Assembly: GCA_963740215.1 (NCBI GenBank)
Contig: CAVUDJ010000008.1
Span: 62,001 to 126,000 of the forward strand
Length of the DNA stretch: 64,000 nucleotides
Direction: 5' to 3'
DNA from: CAVVAL01 sp963740215
Lineage (GTDB): Bacteria > Actinomycetota > Actinomycetes > Mycobacteriales > Cryptosporangiaceae
Shown: piece by piece, positions 43,491 through 52,827 of the stretch
Layout of the letters: every line of letters begins with the position of its first letter
How positions within the stretch are numbered: the stretch's first letter is position 1
Notes under the pieces: generated by a model
Databases searched by the model: none
The model's input: only the letters and a program-made list of their open reading frames with translations
Told to the model about the DNA's origin: nothing
Translations under genes and position numbers: made by a program

Positions 43491-43505
43491 CCCGTCAACC
43501 CTCGG

Positions 43506-45284
43506 TTACTGGCCTTCCGTGACGAAGCGCGTGATGCGATGGGAAGGCTGAGGCCGGCCGAAGTGCCAACCCTGGCCGATGTCGCAGCCTATGGAGCGGA
43601 GTTGGTGAGCCTGGTCGGCGGTCTCGACGCCTTCGGCGGTGACGGTGAGGCCGAGCGTATGTCCGAGGGAAACGACGGCGGTCAGGATGGCCTCGTCGGT
43701 CGCGTCGGTGGTGGCAGGACAGGCTCCTCGCATGAAGCTGCCGGCAAGTTTGAGCCCGTGGACGGGCAACGTACGCAGATAGGTGAGGTTGGAATAGCCC
43801 GTGCCGAAATCGTCGATCGCCAGTCGTACGCCGAGGTCTGCCAGCGCGTGCACCGTGTGGACGGTGTCTTCGTCCGTGCCCATGGCGGCGCTTTCGGTGA
43901 TCTCGAGCTGGAGCCGTTGCGGAGGTAGCCCGCTGCGATCCAGGACCTCCACCACATCGGCAACCAGCCCAGGGTGGCGAATTTGCCGGACTGACAGGTT
44001 GACACTGACGAATGGCGCGGCGGGATCCAGGCCGTGCCAGCGGACGGCCTGCTGGCTGGCCTGTTCCAGTAGCCGGCTGCCGAGGGGGACGATGAGCCCG
44101 CTGTCCTCAGCCAGGTCGATGAAGCGGTGGGGAGCCAGCAGGCCCAGTGCGGGGTGGTGCCATCTGGCCAGCGCCTCAACTCCCCGTATGCGTCCGCTGA
44201 CGAGATCGACCAGCGGCTGGTAGTGGAGGGTGAACTCGTGGCGGTCCAGCGCGGCCGGCATGGCGGCCGACAGCGCATAGCGGGCTACTTCGCGCTTGTT
44301 ACGTTCGGGGTCGAACAGCGCCCACCGGCCTTTGCCGTTGGACTTGGCCCAGTACAACGTGATGTCGGCGGCGCGCATCATGTCGGTGGGTCCGGTGCCG
44401 GATACCGGCCGTTCGACGATGCCGATGCTGGCGGAGACGGAGAGCTGGTGCCCGTCGATGCGGATGGGTTCGACCACAGCAGCAAGGACCCGGTCGGCGA
44501 CCTTGACGACGTCGTCGGCACACGTGGTGTTCTCCACGAGGATGACGAACTCGTCTCCGCCCAGGCGAGCGATCAGATGCCCGGCCTCGGCGGCCAGACC
44601 GCGAAGCCGGTCGGTGACCGCGATCAGCAGCTGGTCGCCTACGTGATGGCCGAAACTGTCGTTGATGGTCTTGAAGCTGTCGAGATCGACGAAGCACACG
44701 CCAAGTCGAGTTCCGGACGCCGGGTTGGCAAAGATCTGGACGAGCTTGTGGGTGAACAGCTCCCGGTTAGGTATGCCCGTTAGTGCGTCGTGGGTCGCCT
44801 GATGCCGGAAGCGTGCCTCGCTGGCGCGCAACGCCCGGTCAGCCTGATCGCGAGCCTTGAGCGCCGCGCGCCGGACCACCTCCTGCTCGTCGAGTGTGCG
44901 GTCGCGTAACGCCCGGGTAAATCCGGTGACCAGCGCCTCAAGGAGGCGGGACAGGCGCCGACGCGATTCCTCGCCGGTCAGGCTGAGGTCCGAAAGAAGG
45001 CGATCGTGCATGACCGCGACAGTGCGGCCCAAGCCCTCCGGGGCGTCGAGATCCGCGGCGACCAGCTCAAGTCCGATCTCGTAGCCGGCTGTGGTGGCGA
45101 ACGTCTTGGCGCGGAGCGCGGAGGCGAGTCGGCTGGTAAGCCCGCGCAGGTAATTCTCTGTCTCGGCGCGGGTCATCGACACGTAGCTCGTGCCCGCTAC
45201 GGCCCTTGTCCAGGCTCTCGCAAAACTGGCCAAGCCTGGTGGTCCATCGCGCGCGGCGGGTGGCCCATCGGTATTCCCACTCAC
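43506..45284 (-). CDS. GGDEF-EAL protein (diguanylate cyclase/phosphodiesterase)
   Basis: A 592-residue c-di-GMP enzyme. An N-terminal helical region (about 1-170) with no recognised sensor domain precedes the GGDEF domain (active site R-L-G-G-D-E-F-V-I-L) and the EAL domain (G-V-E-A-L-A-R-W, E-I-T-E-S, D-D-F-G-T-G-Y-S-N-L, A-E-G-V-E-T). The usual K-I-D motif reads L-K-L-A, keeping the lysine but losing the aspartate, so phosphodiesterase activity is less certain. GTG 45284 overlaps the stop of the methyltransferase gene (GTGA). Confidence 0.93.
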   Translation of the reverse strand: MSGNTDGPPAARDGPPGLASFARAWTRAVAGTSYVSMTRAETENYLRGLTSRLASALRAKTFATTAGYEIGLELVAADLDAPEGLGRTVAVMHDRLLSDLSLTGEESRRRLSRLLEALVTGFTRALRDRTLDEQEVVRRAALKARDQADRALRASEARFRHQATHDALTGIPNRELFTHKLVQIFANPASGTRLGVCFVDLDSFKTINDSFGHHVGDQLLIAVTDRLRGLAAEAGHLIARLGGDEFVILVENTTCADDVVKVADRVLAAVVEPIRIDGHQLSVSASIGIVERPVSGTGPTDMMRAADITLYWAKSNGKGRWALFDPERNKREVARYALSAAMPAALDRHEFTLHYQPLVDLVSGRIRGVEALARWHHPALGLLAPHRFIDLAEDSGLIVPLGSRLLEQASQQAVRWHGLDPAAPFVSVNLSVRQIRHPGLVADVVEVLDRSGLPPQRLQLEITESAAMGTDEDTVHTVHALADLGVRLAIDDFGTGYSNLTYLRTLPVHGLKLAGSFMRGACPATTDATDEAILTAVVSLGHTLGLTVTAEGVETADQAHQLRSIGCDIGQGWHFGRPQPSHRITRFVTEGQ

Positions 45285-46078
45285 GGCTTGCGCCCCACGC
45301 CGACAAGGATGATCGACTGCCCCGAGAGGTCATCCATATGGTCAGGCGAGTCCGGGCGCCACTGCGACGTCCACACCAGACCGGGCTCGACAAGGTCAAA
45401 TCCTGCGAACAACCGCTCCACCTGGGCGCGTGTGCGCGCTATCGCCGGGATGCCACCGTCCTGCAGGAGGTGCAGGCTCTTGCTCATCTCCTCCGGCCTG
45501 AGCTCGGGCGCCAGGTGGGTGATGACCACGTAGCTGCCCGGGGCCATCGCATCGCGCAGGCGGGCCACGATGCCCGCCGGGTCTTCCTCGTCGGGAACGA
45601 GGCTCAGCACTCCCCCTAGCAGAACCGCCACCGGCCGGCCGAAGTCCAACAATGCTCGGACATCCGGGTGCGCGAGGATGCGTTCCGGCCGGCGCACCTC
45701 CTCCTCGATCACCCCAGCTCGATCGTTGCCGGTCAGGGTCGCACGGCTGTGCGCCACCCCCACAGGATCGGTGTCCACGTACATCACCCGCGCGTCCGGC
45801 GCGATCTCGTGCACGTTGCCGCGGGCGGGGATTCCTGACCACCCGATATCCAGAAACTGTTCTATTCCAGCGTCGACGCAGAAGCGCACCGCCCTATGCA
45901 CGAACGCGTGGGCATCCTGCACGATCTGCCTGATGTCCGGCATCGCCGTGAGCATCTGCGTGACCAGTTCACGATCCACGGCGAAGTTGTGCGAACCGCC
46001 CAGCGCGGCGTCGTACACCCGGGCAGCGCCGGGCCGCTCGATGTCGATGTGGTTCAGAGCCAACTCCGGCGGTTCCAT
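45281..46078 (-). CDS. DUF574-family SAM-dependent methyltransferase
   Basis: A 265-residue protein of the DUF574/PF04672 methyltransferase-like family, abundant in actinomycetes. Seen: A-R-V-Y-D-A-A-L-G-G-S-H-N-F-A-V-D-R (family signature), Q-F-L-D-I-G-W-S-G-I-P for the SAM site (the usual G-S-G reads W-S-G), and V-M-Y-V-D-T-D-P-V. Its stop overlaps the GGDEF-EAL start. A similar paralogue lies 107 bases upstream on the same strand. The methyl acceptor is unknown. Confidence 0.9.
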   Translation of the reverse strand: MEPPELALNHIDIERPGAARVYDAALGGSHNFAVDRELVTQMLTAMPDIRQIVQDAHAFVHRAVRFCVDAGIEQFLDIGWSGIPARGNVHEIAPDARVMYVDTDPVGVAHSRATLTGNDRAGVIEEEVRRPERILAHPDVRALLDFGRPVAVLLGGVLSLVPDEEDPAGIVARLRDAMAPGSYVVITHLAPELRPEEMSKSLHLLQDGGIPAIARTRAQVERLFAGFDLVEPGLVWTSQWRPDSPDHMDDLSGQSIILVGVGRKP

Positions 46079-46185
46079 CCGTTGCTCCTAGCGACGCGGC
46101 CTCTACGGTAGGTAGAGATATCGCAGGCGGCGACCTGGGCACCACCCTCCGATCGCACGGCCTTTGTGGGCGTACGGTCGGACCG

Positions 46186-46986
46186 TCACGGCTTGCGTCC
46201 CACGCCGGCGTGCATGCACAACAGCTCCCGACCGTCGAGGTCCTCGGGGCACTCCGGCCGCCACCGCTCCACCGGGACCAGGCCGGGTTCGACCAAGTCG
46301 AATCCGGCACAGAACCGCTCCACCTCCGCAGCGGTGCGCGCCATTGCAAACGTTGCCGCATGCTCATTCGTCGCTGTCACCTTTGCCGCAGCCTCCGGCC
46401 GGGCGTCGGCGGTGACGTGCGACAGCGCGAGGTAGCTACCGGAGGGGACCGCATCACACAGTGTTGCCACAATGGCCCCGGGTATGTCAGCGTCCGCGAC
46501 GAAATGCAACACCGACACCAGCAGGATCGCGACCGGCTGGGTGAAATCGATCAGCCCTCGGACCTCCGGGTGACCGAGAATGTGCTCGGGCCGGCGCATA
46601 TCCTCCTGGATCACGGTCGCACGTTCATTGCCGGCCAGGATCCGCCGACCGTCTGCCACGGCCACCGGATCGATGTCCACGTACACCACCCGGGATTCCG
46701 GCGCGGTGCCCTGAGCGATCTCGTGCACATTGCAGGACGTCGGGACGCCCGATCCGACGTCGAGAAACTGCCGGATTCCAGTGCCGACGAGAAACTGCAC
46801 CGCCCGACGCAGGAATGCCCGGTTGGCCTGCGCCACGAGAACGACGTCGGGCACCATTGCGATGAGTTGGCGGGCGGCCGCCCGGTCGACGGCGAAGTTG
46901 TGCGAGCCGCCCAGGAGATAGTCGTAGATCCGGGCCTGGCTCGGCCGCTGGAGATCGAAGCCCACAGTTAGTTCCTGAGGCTCCAT
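46186..46986 (-). CDS. DUF574-family SAM-dependent methyltransferase (paralogue)
   Basis: A 266-residue paralogue of the next gene: R-I-Y-D-Y-L-L-G-G-S-H-N-F-A-V-D-R, Q-F-L-D-V-G-S-G-V-P and V-V-Y-V-D-I-D-P-V. Here the SAM loop has the canonical G-S-G. ATG 46986 has GGAAGGAG upstream. It probably heads the methyltransferase/GGDEF-EAL operon. The pair looks like a tandem duplication that has diverged. Confidence 0.9.
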   Translation of the reverse strand: MEPQELTVGFDLQRPSQARIYDYLLGGSHNFAVDRAAARQLIAMVPDVVLVAQANRAFLRRAVQFLVGTGIRQFLDVGSGVPTSCNVHEIAQGTAPESRVVYVDIDPVAVADGRRILAGNERATVIQEDMRRPEHILGHPEVRGLIDFTQPVAILLVSVLHFVADADIPGAIVATLCDAVPSGSYLALSHVTADARPEAAAKVTATNEHAATFAMARTAAEVERFCAGFDLVEPGLVPVERWRPECPEDLDGRELLCMHAGVGRKP

Positions 46987-47040
46987 GCGACGCTCCTTCC
47001 CTCGGACGGCACCGATCCACCCGTGCCCGAACTGTAGTCT

Positions 47041-47108
47041 GCGAACTGTCGGGGAAATGGCGGTAACGGGCGTCCGGTTAAGGGACGCGTGTCCGGACAG
47101 TCCAGTTC
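47041..47108 (+). repeat. 68-bp palindrome-ended interspersed repeat, copy D
   Basis: Exact reverse complement of copy A (819-886) over 68 bases. It lies between the methyltransferase start and the prpE stop, both on the minus strand. Confidence 0.85.
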
Positions 47109-47166
47109 GGGTACGGTCGGGCACTCATCTTTGCCCGCTCGCCCAATTCAGGTTCATCTCGCCGAA

Positions 47167-49092
47167 CTATCCTGAAACGGCACCTCCGCTGGCCGTGCCT
47201 GCCTGGTCCGGCGTCGCGCCGCGGAGGAATGGGCGGAGTGTCTCCAGCACGCCGGGGTCCTCGATGGTGGACGGCACCGGTTCGTCGGCACCGGCGGCGA
47301 TCCCGCGCATGGTCTTGCGCAGGATCTTGCCGGACCGTGTCTTGGGCAGCGCCGGCACGATGTCGACGGTACGGAACGAGGCGACCGGGCCGACCTGGTC
47401 GCGGACCAGCGCGATGAGCTGCGTACGCAGGGTGTTCTCGTCGGTCTGGATGCCGGCCTTGAGCACCACGAAGCCGCGGGGGATCTGCCCTTTCAACTCG
47501 TCGTCGACCCCGATGACGGCGCATTCGGCCACGTCGGGATGGCTGGCCAGGACCTGCTCCATGGTTCCGGTCGACAGCCGGTGGCCGGCTACGTTGATCA
47601 CGTCGTCGACGCGGCCCATCACGAACAGGTAGCCGTCGTCGTCGCGGTACCCACCGTCGCCGGTCGTGTAGTAGCCGGGGTGGCGGGACAGGTAGGAGTC
47701 GACGAAGCGCTGGTCGTCACCCCACAGGGTGGGAAGGCACCCGGGCGGCAGCGGCAGGCCGATGACGACCTCTCCGTCTGCTCCGGCTGGCATGTCGCGG
47801 CCCGCTGGGTCCACGACGCGCACGTCGTAGCCGGGCACGGGCATGGTGGCCGACCCGGGCTTGGTCGGCATCGGTTCCAGGCCCAGCAGGTTCGCGGCGA
47901 TCGGCCAGCCGGTCTCGGTCTGCCACCAGTGGTCGACGGTCGGGACGCCGAGCTGGTCGGCGGCCCAGTGGTAGGTCTCCGGGTCGAGACGCTCGCCGGC
48001 GAGGAAGAGGTAGCGGAAGGCGGACAGGTCGTAGTCGCCGATCCGGGCGCCGGCCGGGTCTTCCCGGCGGATCGCGCGGAACGCGGTCGGCGCGGTGAAC
48101 AGCGTCTTGACCCGATGCTCGGCGATCACTCGCCAGAACGCTCCGGCGTCGGGCGTGCCCACCGGCTTGCCCTCGTACATCACGGTAGTGCAGCCGGCCA
48201 GCAGCGGAGCGTAGACGATGTAGGAGTGTCCGACGACCCAGCCGATGTCCGAGGCGGCCCAGTAGACCTCCCCCGGGCCGGTGTCGTAGACGTGCCGCAT
48301 GCTCCAGCGCAGGGCAACCGCGTGTCCGCCGTTGTCGCGGACCACGCCCTTGGGCCGGGCCGTGGTGCCGGAGGTGTACAGGATGTAGAGCGGGTCGGTG
48401 GCCAGCACCTGCGCGCAACCGACCGGCTGCGCCTGCCCCACCGCCTGGTTCCACTCCAGGTCGCGGCCGGCCACCAGCACTGCCTCGGCCTGCGGGCGTT
48501 GCAGGATCACGCATGCCTGCGGCTTGTGGTTGGCCAGGTGGATCGCCCGATCGAGGATCGGCTTGTACTCCACCACGCGGGTTACCTCGATGCCGCACGA
48601 CGCCGAGACGATGACCTTCGGCGCCGCGTCGTCGATGCGTAGCGCCAGCTCCTTGGCGGCGAACCCGCCGAACACCACGGAGTGCACGGCGCCGATCCGG
48701 GCGCAGGCGAGCATCGCCACCACGGCCTCGGGCACCATCGGCATGTAGATGATCACCCGGTCGCCCTTGGCCACGCCCAGGCCGTGCAGCACCCCGGCGA
48801 AGCGCGCAACCTGGTCGCGCAGCTCGCGGTAGGTCAGCGTACGACCGGTGCCGGTCACCGGGCTGTCGTAGATCAGCGCCGCCTGGTCCGCCCGACCCGC
48901 CGTGATGTGCCGGTCCACCGCGTTGTGGCAGGTGTTGAGCTCCCCGTCGGGGAACCAGCGGTAGAACGGCGGGTTGGCCTTGTCGAGGACGACACCCGGC
49001 TGGCGGTACCAGTCGATCTGTTCGGCGGCCTCGGCCCAGAACCCGTCCGGATCTGCCAGGCTTCGGTCAAACGCTTCCGCGTACGGTCCCAT
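47167..49092 (-). CDS. prpE: propionyl-CoA synthetase-type acyl-CoA ligase
   Basis: A 641-residue acetyl/propionyl-CoA synthetase. ATP loop Y-T-S-G-T-T-A-R-P-K-G-V-V, the A8 hinge G-R-V-D-D-V-I-N-V-A-G-H-R-L-S-T-G and the A10 lysine in P-K-T-R-S-G-K-I-L-R-K are intact. ATG 49092 (M-G-P-Y-A-E-A-F) is preferred because GGAGG lies seven bases upstream and it gives the normal PrpE N-terminus. The frame continues upstream to ATG 49197, but that extension resembles another protein (see next entry). It activates propionate (or acetate) to the CoA thioester via an acyl-adenylate in the cytosol. Confidence 0.92.
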   Translation of the reverse strand: MGPYAEAFDRSLADPDGFWAEAAEQIDWYRQPGVVLDKANPPFYRWFPDGELNTCHNAVDRHITAGRADQAALIYDSPVTGTGRTLTYRELRDQVARFAGVLHGLGVAKGDRVIIYMPMVPEAVVAMLACARIGAVHSVVFGGFAAKELALRIDDAAPKVIVSASCGIEVTRVVEYKPILDRAIHLANHKPQACVILQRPQAEAVLVAGRDLEWNQAVGQAQPVGCAQVLATDPLYILYTSGTTARPKGVVRDNGGHAVALRWSMRHVYDTGPGEVYWAASDIGWVVGHSYIVYAPLLAGCTTVMYEGKPVGTPDAGAFWRVIAEHRVKTLFTAPTAFRAIRREDPAGARIGDYDLSAFRYLFLAGERLDPETYHWAADQLGVPTVDHWWQTETGWPIAANLLGLEPMPTKPGSATMPVPGYDVRVVDPAGRDMPAGADGEVVIGLPLPPGCLPTLWGDDQRFVDSYLSRHPGYYTTGDGGYRDDDGYLFVMGRVDDVINVAGHRLSTGTMEQVLASHPDVAECAVIGVDDELKGQIPRGFVVLKAGIQTDENTLRTQLIALVRDQVGPVASFRTVDIVPALPKTRSGKILRKTMRGIAAGADEPVPSTIEDPGVLETLRPFLRGATPDQAGTASGGAVSG

Positions 49093-49140
49093 TGCGGCCC
49101 CTCCGGTCGCCCGCGCCGGCGCCGTGGCCGATGTCTGCGG

Positions 49141-49197
49141 TGCCGCCGCGTCGAGGTCGAACTCGATGTCGAGGAGATTGCTCCTGTAGTAGCTCAT
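49141..49197 (-). pseudogene. possible remnant of an acyl-CoA dehydrogenase N-terminus
   Basis: The peptide M-S-Y-Y-R-S-N-L-L-D-I-E-F-D-L from ATG 49197 closely resembles the first residues of many actinomycete acyl-CoA dehydrogenases (M-S-x-Y-x-S-N-L-R-D-x-E-F-N-L). After about 17 residues the similarity ends in an Ala/Thr-rich stretch that runs in frame into prpE. It could be a deletion remnant or, less likely, the true prpE start. Confidence 0.35.
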
Positions 49198-49327
49198 GCC
49201 AGTGGTCCCTGGGGAAGGGGCGCCCGTCCAGCCCCGTACGGTGAGGTCGGCTCGACATGGCGAACCGGCTGCCGCTTCGAACCTGAGCATGGCCCTCGGG
49301 CGCGCCGCCCGATCGCCGCTAAGCGGG

Positions 49328-49367
49328 CGTCAAGAATGGGTGCGGGGGCGTTAAGGACCCGTCAAGA
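49328..49367 (+). promoter_or_regulatory. phased direct repeats upstream of the K+ transporter gene
   Basis: CGTCAAGA at 49328-49335, CGTTAAGG at 49349-49356 and CGTCAAGA at 49360-49367. Offsets of 21 and 11 bases put all three on the same face of the helix, the usual arrangement for OmpR/KdpE-family response regulators. They end 40 bases before the GTG start of the transporter gene, and a KdpE-like regulator is encoded downstream. Confidence 0.5.
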
Positions 49368-49406
49368 GCGGGCGGCGAGCTGCTGTGGCGGTCGTTCACT
49401 GGACGG

Positions 49407-51403
49407 GTGTTGAACTGGGCGAAGAGGTTGCTGGTCGGGCGCCCGCTGCGCAGTGACCGGTTGAAAGAGCAGTCGTTGTCGAAGCGGCTGGCGTTGCCGG
49501 TGTTCGCCAGCGACCCGCTGTCGTCGGTGGCGTACGCGACGCAGGAGATCCTGCTGGTGCTGGCGGTCGGGGGGACTGGCGTTGCTGTTCCTCGCGCCAC
49601 TCGTGGCAGCGGCGGTGGTCGTTCTGCTGGCCGTCGTGGTGGTGTCCTACCGGCAGGTGGTGCGGGCCTACCCCAGTGGCGGCGGCTCGTATGAGGTCGC
49701 CTCCCGGAACCTGGGGAGTTCGGCGGGGCTGGTGGTGGCCGGCGCGCTGCTGGTCGACTACGTGATGACGGTGGCGGTGTCGGTCGCGGCCGGGGTCGAC
49801 AACATCATCTCTGCGATGCCGTCGCTGCATCCGCACCGGGTCGCGATCAACATCGGGTTCGTCCTCCTGCTGACTGCGATGAATCTGCGCGGAGTCCGTG
49901 AGTCGGGGCGGGCGTTCGCGGTCCCGACGTACCTGTTCATCGTCAGCCTGACGGTGATGATCGTCCTCGGGCTGGGCAGGGCGTTGTTCGGTGACGCGCC
50001 GGTCGCCGAGTCCGCCAGCTACCAGGTGCACGCCGAGCATGCCGGCCTCGCGGGGCTGGCGCTGCTGTTCGTCACCCTGCGGGCCTTCGCCTCCGGCTGC
50101 ACCGCGCTGACCGGCGTCGAGGCGATCTCCAACGGCGTGCCGGCGTTCAAGCCGCCGCGCAGCGAGAACGCCGCCCGGACGATGGCGGCGATGGGAGCGA
50201 TCGCGATCACGCTGTTCGCCGGGATCACCGCCCTCGCGCTGACTTCGAATGTGCGGGTCGCGGAGAACACCTGCGACCTGGTCGGGTTCGCCGGCAACTG
50301 CGCCACCGACCCGCAGCGGACCGTGATCGCGCAGCTCGCCGCCGCGGTGTTCGGCGGCAGCACCTCGGTGGGGTTCTACCTGATCCAGGCCACCACGGCG
50401 CTGATCCTGATCCTGGCGGCGAACACCGCGTTCAACGGATTCCCGCTTCTCGGGTCGATCCTGGCGCAGGACCGGTACCTGCCCCGGCAGCTGCACACCC
50501 GCGGGGACCGGCTGGTGTTCTCCAACGGCATCATCGTGCTGGCGCTGGTGGCAATGCTGCTGATCGTGGCGTTCGACGGGTCGGTGACCCGGCTGATCCA
50601 GCTCTACATCCTCGGCGTGTTCACTTCCTTCACCCTGAGCCAGGCCGGGATGGTGCGGCACTGGAACCGGCACCTGGCAGCTCGAACGGGACCCCCGCCG
50701 GCGACGGCAGATGCACACTTCCCGGGTGATCAACGCGGTCGGCGCGGTAATGACCGGGCTGGTGTTGGTGGTCGTGCTGGCCACCAAGTTCAGCCACGGC
50801 GCGTACCTGGTGGTGATCGCGATCCCGGTGCTGTACGCGCTGATGCGCGGCATCCGCCGGCACTACGACAAGACCGCGCGTGAACTCGTCCCCGAGCCGG
50901 GCGGGATGGTGCTCCCCGCGCGCATCCATGCCGTCGTGCCGGTCTCCCGGCTCCACCGCCCCACCCTGCGCGCCCTGGCCTACGCCCGGGCGACCCGCCC
51001 GGACTCTCTCACCGCGGTCACCGTCGCCACCTCGCCCGAGGATGTCCGGGCGTTGCAGGCCGAATGGGTGGACCGAGACATCCCGGTGCCGCTGGCCGTG
51101 CTGGACTCCCCGTTCCGGGACATCACCGGCCCGCTGCTGGAGCACATCGCGCAGCTGCGCCACGCCGGGCCGCGCGACGTCGTCGTCGTCTACATCCCCG
51201 AGTACGTCGTCGGGCACTGGTGGGAGCACCTGCTGCACAACCAGAGCGCGCTGCGCCTCAAAGCGAGGCTGCTGTTTCAGCACGGGGTGATGGTCACCAG
51301 CGTGCCGTGGCAGCTCGAATCCAGCCGCTCGGGCGACAAGCAGACCCCGCCACCTGATCACGCTGCCCCGGTTGCCGCTGACCGGTCGACCGCGCCGGTA
51401 TAA
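49407..51403 (+). CDS. KimA-like APC-superfamily potassium transporter (two frameshifts)
   Basis: An APC permease of about 665 residues when joined. The N-terminus (K-R-L-L-V-G-R-P-L-R-S then S-D-P-L-S-S-V-A-Y-A-T) matches the KimA/YdaO type of K+ importer, as does the cytosolic C-terminal USP-like domain (I-H-A-V-V-P-V-S-R-L, T-V-A-T-S-P-E-D, V-V-V-V-Y-I-P-E-Y-V-V-G-H-W-W-E). Frame breaks: within a run of six G at 49569-49574, and near 50685. KdpD- and KdpE-like genes follow directly, supporting a K+ role. In the cytoplasmic membrane; c-di-AMP control is known for Bacillus KimA but not shown here. Confidence 0.82.
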
Positions 51404-51410
51404 CCAGGTC

Positions 51411-52827
51411 ATGAACCTGCTGGCAGGCGGCACCGCAACGGCGACCTCGCCGGCGTCCCGGGTCCGCATGGGCCTGCTCGTCGCCGTCGCCGGGCTGGCC
51501 GCGCTGACCGCCGGCCTGGTGCCCGCCCGGGACCAGTTGTCGCTGGCCAGCGTGACCCTGCTCTACCTCGTGCCGGTCGTGGCCACCGCGGTGGCCGGCG
51601 GCATGTGGCCTGCCCTGGCCGCCGCAGTGACCGCAGCGTTGCTCGTCAACTTCTTCTTCGTCCCGCCGTTCCACACCCTCACCGTCGAGCATGGGTACAA
51701 CGTCGTGGTCCTCACCGTGTACGTCGCGGTCGCCGGGACCGTCGCAGTCGCCGTCGACGTCGCCGCGCGCCAACGCGCCACCGCGTCCCGCCGCGCCCTG
51801 GAAGCCGCGCTACTCGCCCGCACCACCGCCACCCCCGTCACTGCGGACTCCCTCACCCAGCTCCTCGGCCAAGTCCGGGACACGTTCGCCATGACCACCG
51901 TCGCTCTCGTCGAGCGCCGCGGCGGCGCCGACCACACGGTGGCCACGATCGGCCCCGACCCGGTCGGTGAACCGTCGCTGACCACACCACCTTCCGGTGG
52001 CGTCCGTATCAACGGGTGGGGCCCGGCGCTGCTTGGCCGAGGACCGCCGAGTCCTCGCCCAACTCGCCGCCGCCGCCGCCCGCACGCTGGAGGCCCAGCG
52101 CCTGGCCGCCGAGGCACGCAACGCCCGGGAACTGGCCGAGATCGACCGGCTCCGCACCGCCCTGCTCACCGCTGTCGGCCACGACCTGCGCACCCCGCTG
52201 GCCGGCGATCAAGGCCGCCGTGTCCAGCCTGCGCCAACCCGACATCGACTTCGCTGCGGCCGACCGCGCCGAACTGCTGGCCACCATCGAGGAGTCCACT
52301 GACGCCCTCGCCGCCGTGGTGGAGAACCTGCTGTCGATGAGCCGCCTGCAAGCCGGGGTCCTCAGCCTGGACCTGCAACCCGTGCCGCTCGACGCCGTTG
52401 TCGCCCAGGCGATCCTCACGCCTGCCCATCCGGCGACGCGCTCGCCGTCGAAGTCCCCGACGACCTGCCCCTCGCGCTGGCCGACCCCGGCCTGCTCGAG
52501 CGGGTCGTCGTCAACCTCATCGCCAACGCGCGAACCGCCAGCCCGCCGAGCAATCCGATCCAGATCCAGGGGCGAGCCAGCCGCGACCGGGTCCTCCTCG
52601 ACGTCATCGACCACGGGCCCGGCGTACCGCGCCGCCGACCGGGACCGCATCTTCGAACCGTTCCAGCGCCTCACGACCGCAGCGCGCGGCCTCGGCCTCG
52701 GCCTGGCCATCGCCCGCGGCTTCACCGAAGCCATGGGCGGCACCCTCACCGCCAGCCGACACCCCCGGCGGCGGCCTGACCATGACCGATCAACCTGCCC
52801 GCTGCCGACCCGGCGGCCGCGCCATGA
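51411..52827 (+). pseudogene. KdpD-like sensor histidine kinase (multiple frameshifts)
   Basis: A membrane histidine kinase with the DUF4118 four-helix region of KdpD (V-T-L-L-Y-L-V-P-V-V-A-T-A-V-A-G-G, F-F-F-V-P-P-F-H-T-L) but no N-terminal KdpD universal-stress part. Kinase motifs are readable only by switching frames: phosphoacceptor A-V-G-H-D-L-R-T-P-L, N-box V-V-V-N-L-I-A-N-A, D-H-G-P-G-V, I-F-E-P-F-Q-R-L, G-L-G-L-G-L-A-I-A and G-G-G-L-T-M-T. Breaks lie near 52000, 52200, 52425, 52628, 52755 and 52785. The natural end is TGA 52825-52827, overlapping the regulator ATG. Six breaks imply either decay or poor local sequence quality. Confidence 0.75.

Noticed and set aside
49200..49406. c-di-AMP (ydaO-type) riboswitch before the KimA-like gene
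   Set aside because: I could not recognise the conserved riboswitch core; only the phased direct repeats stand out.
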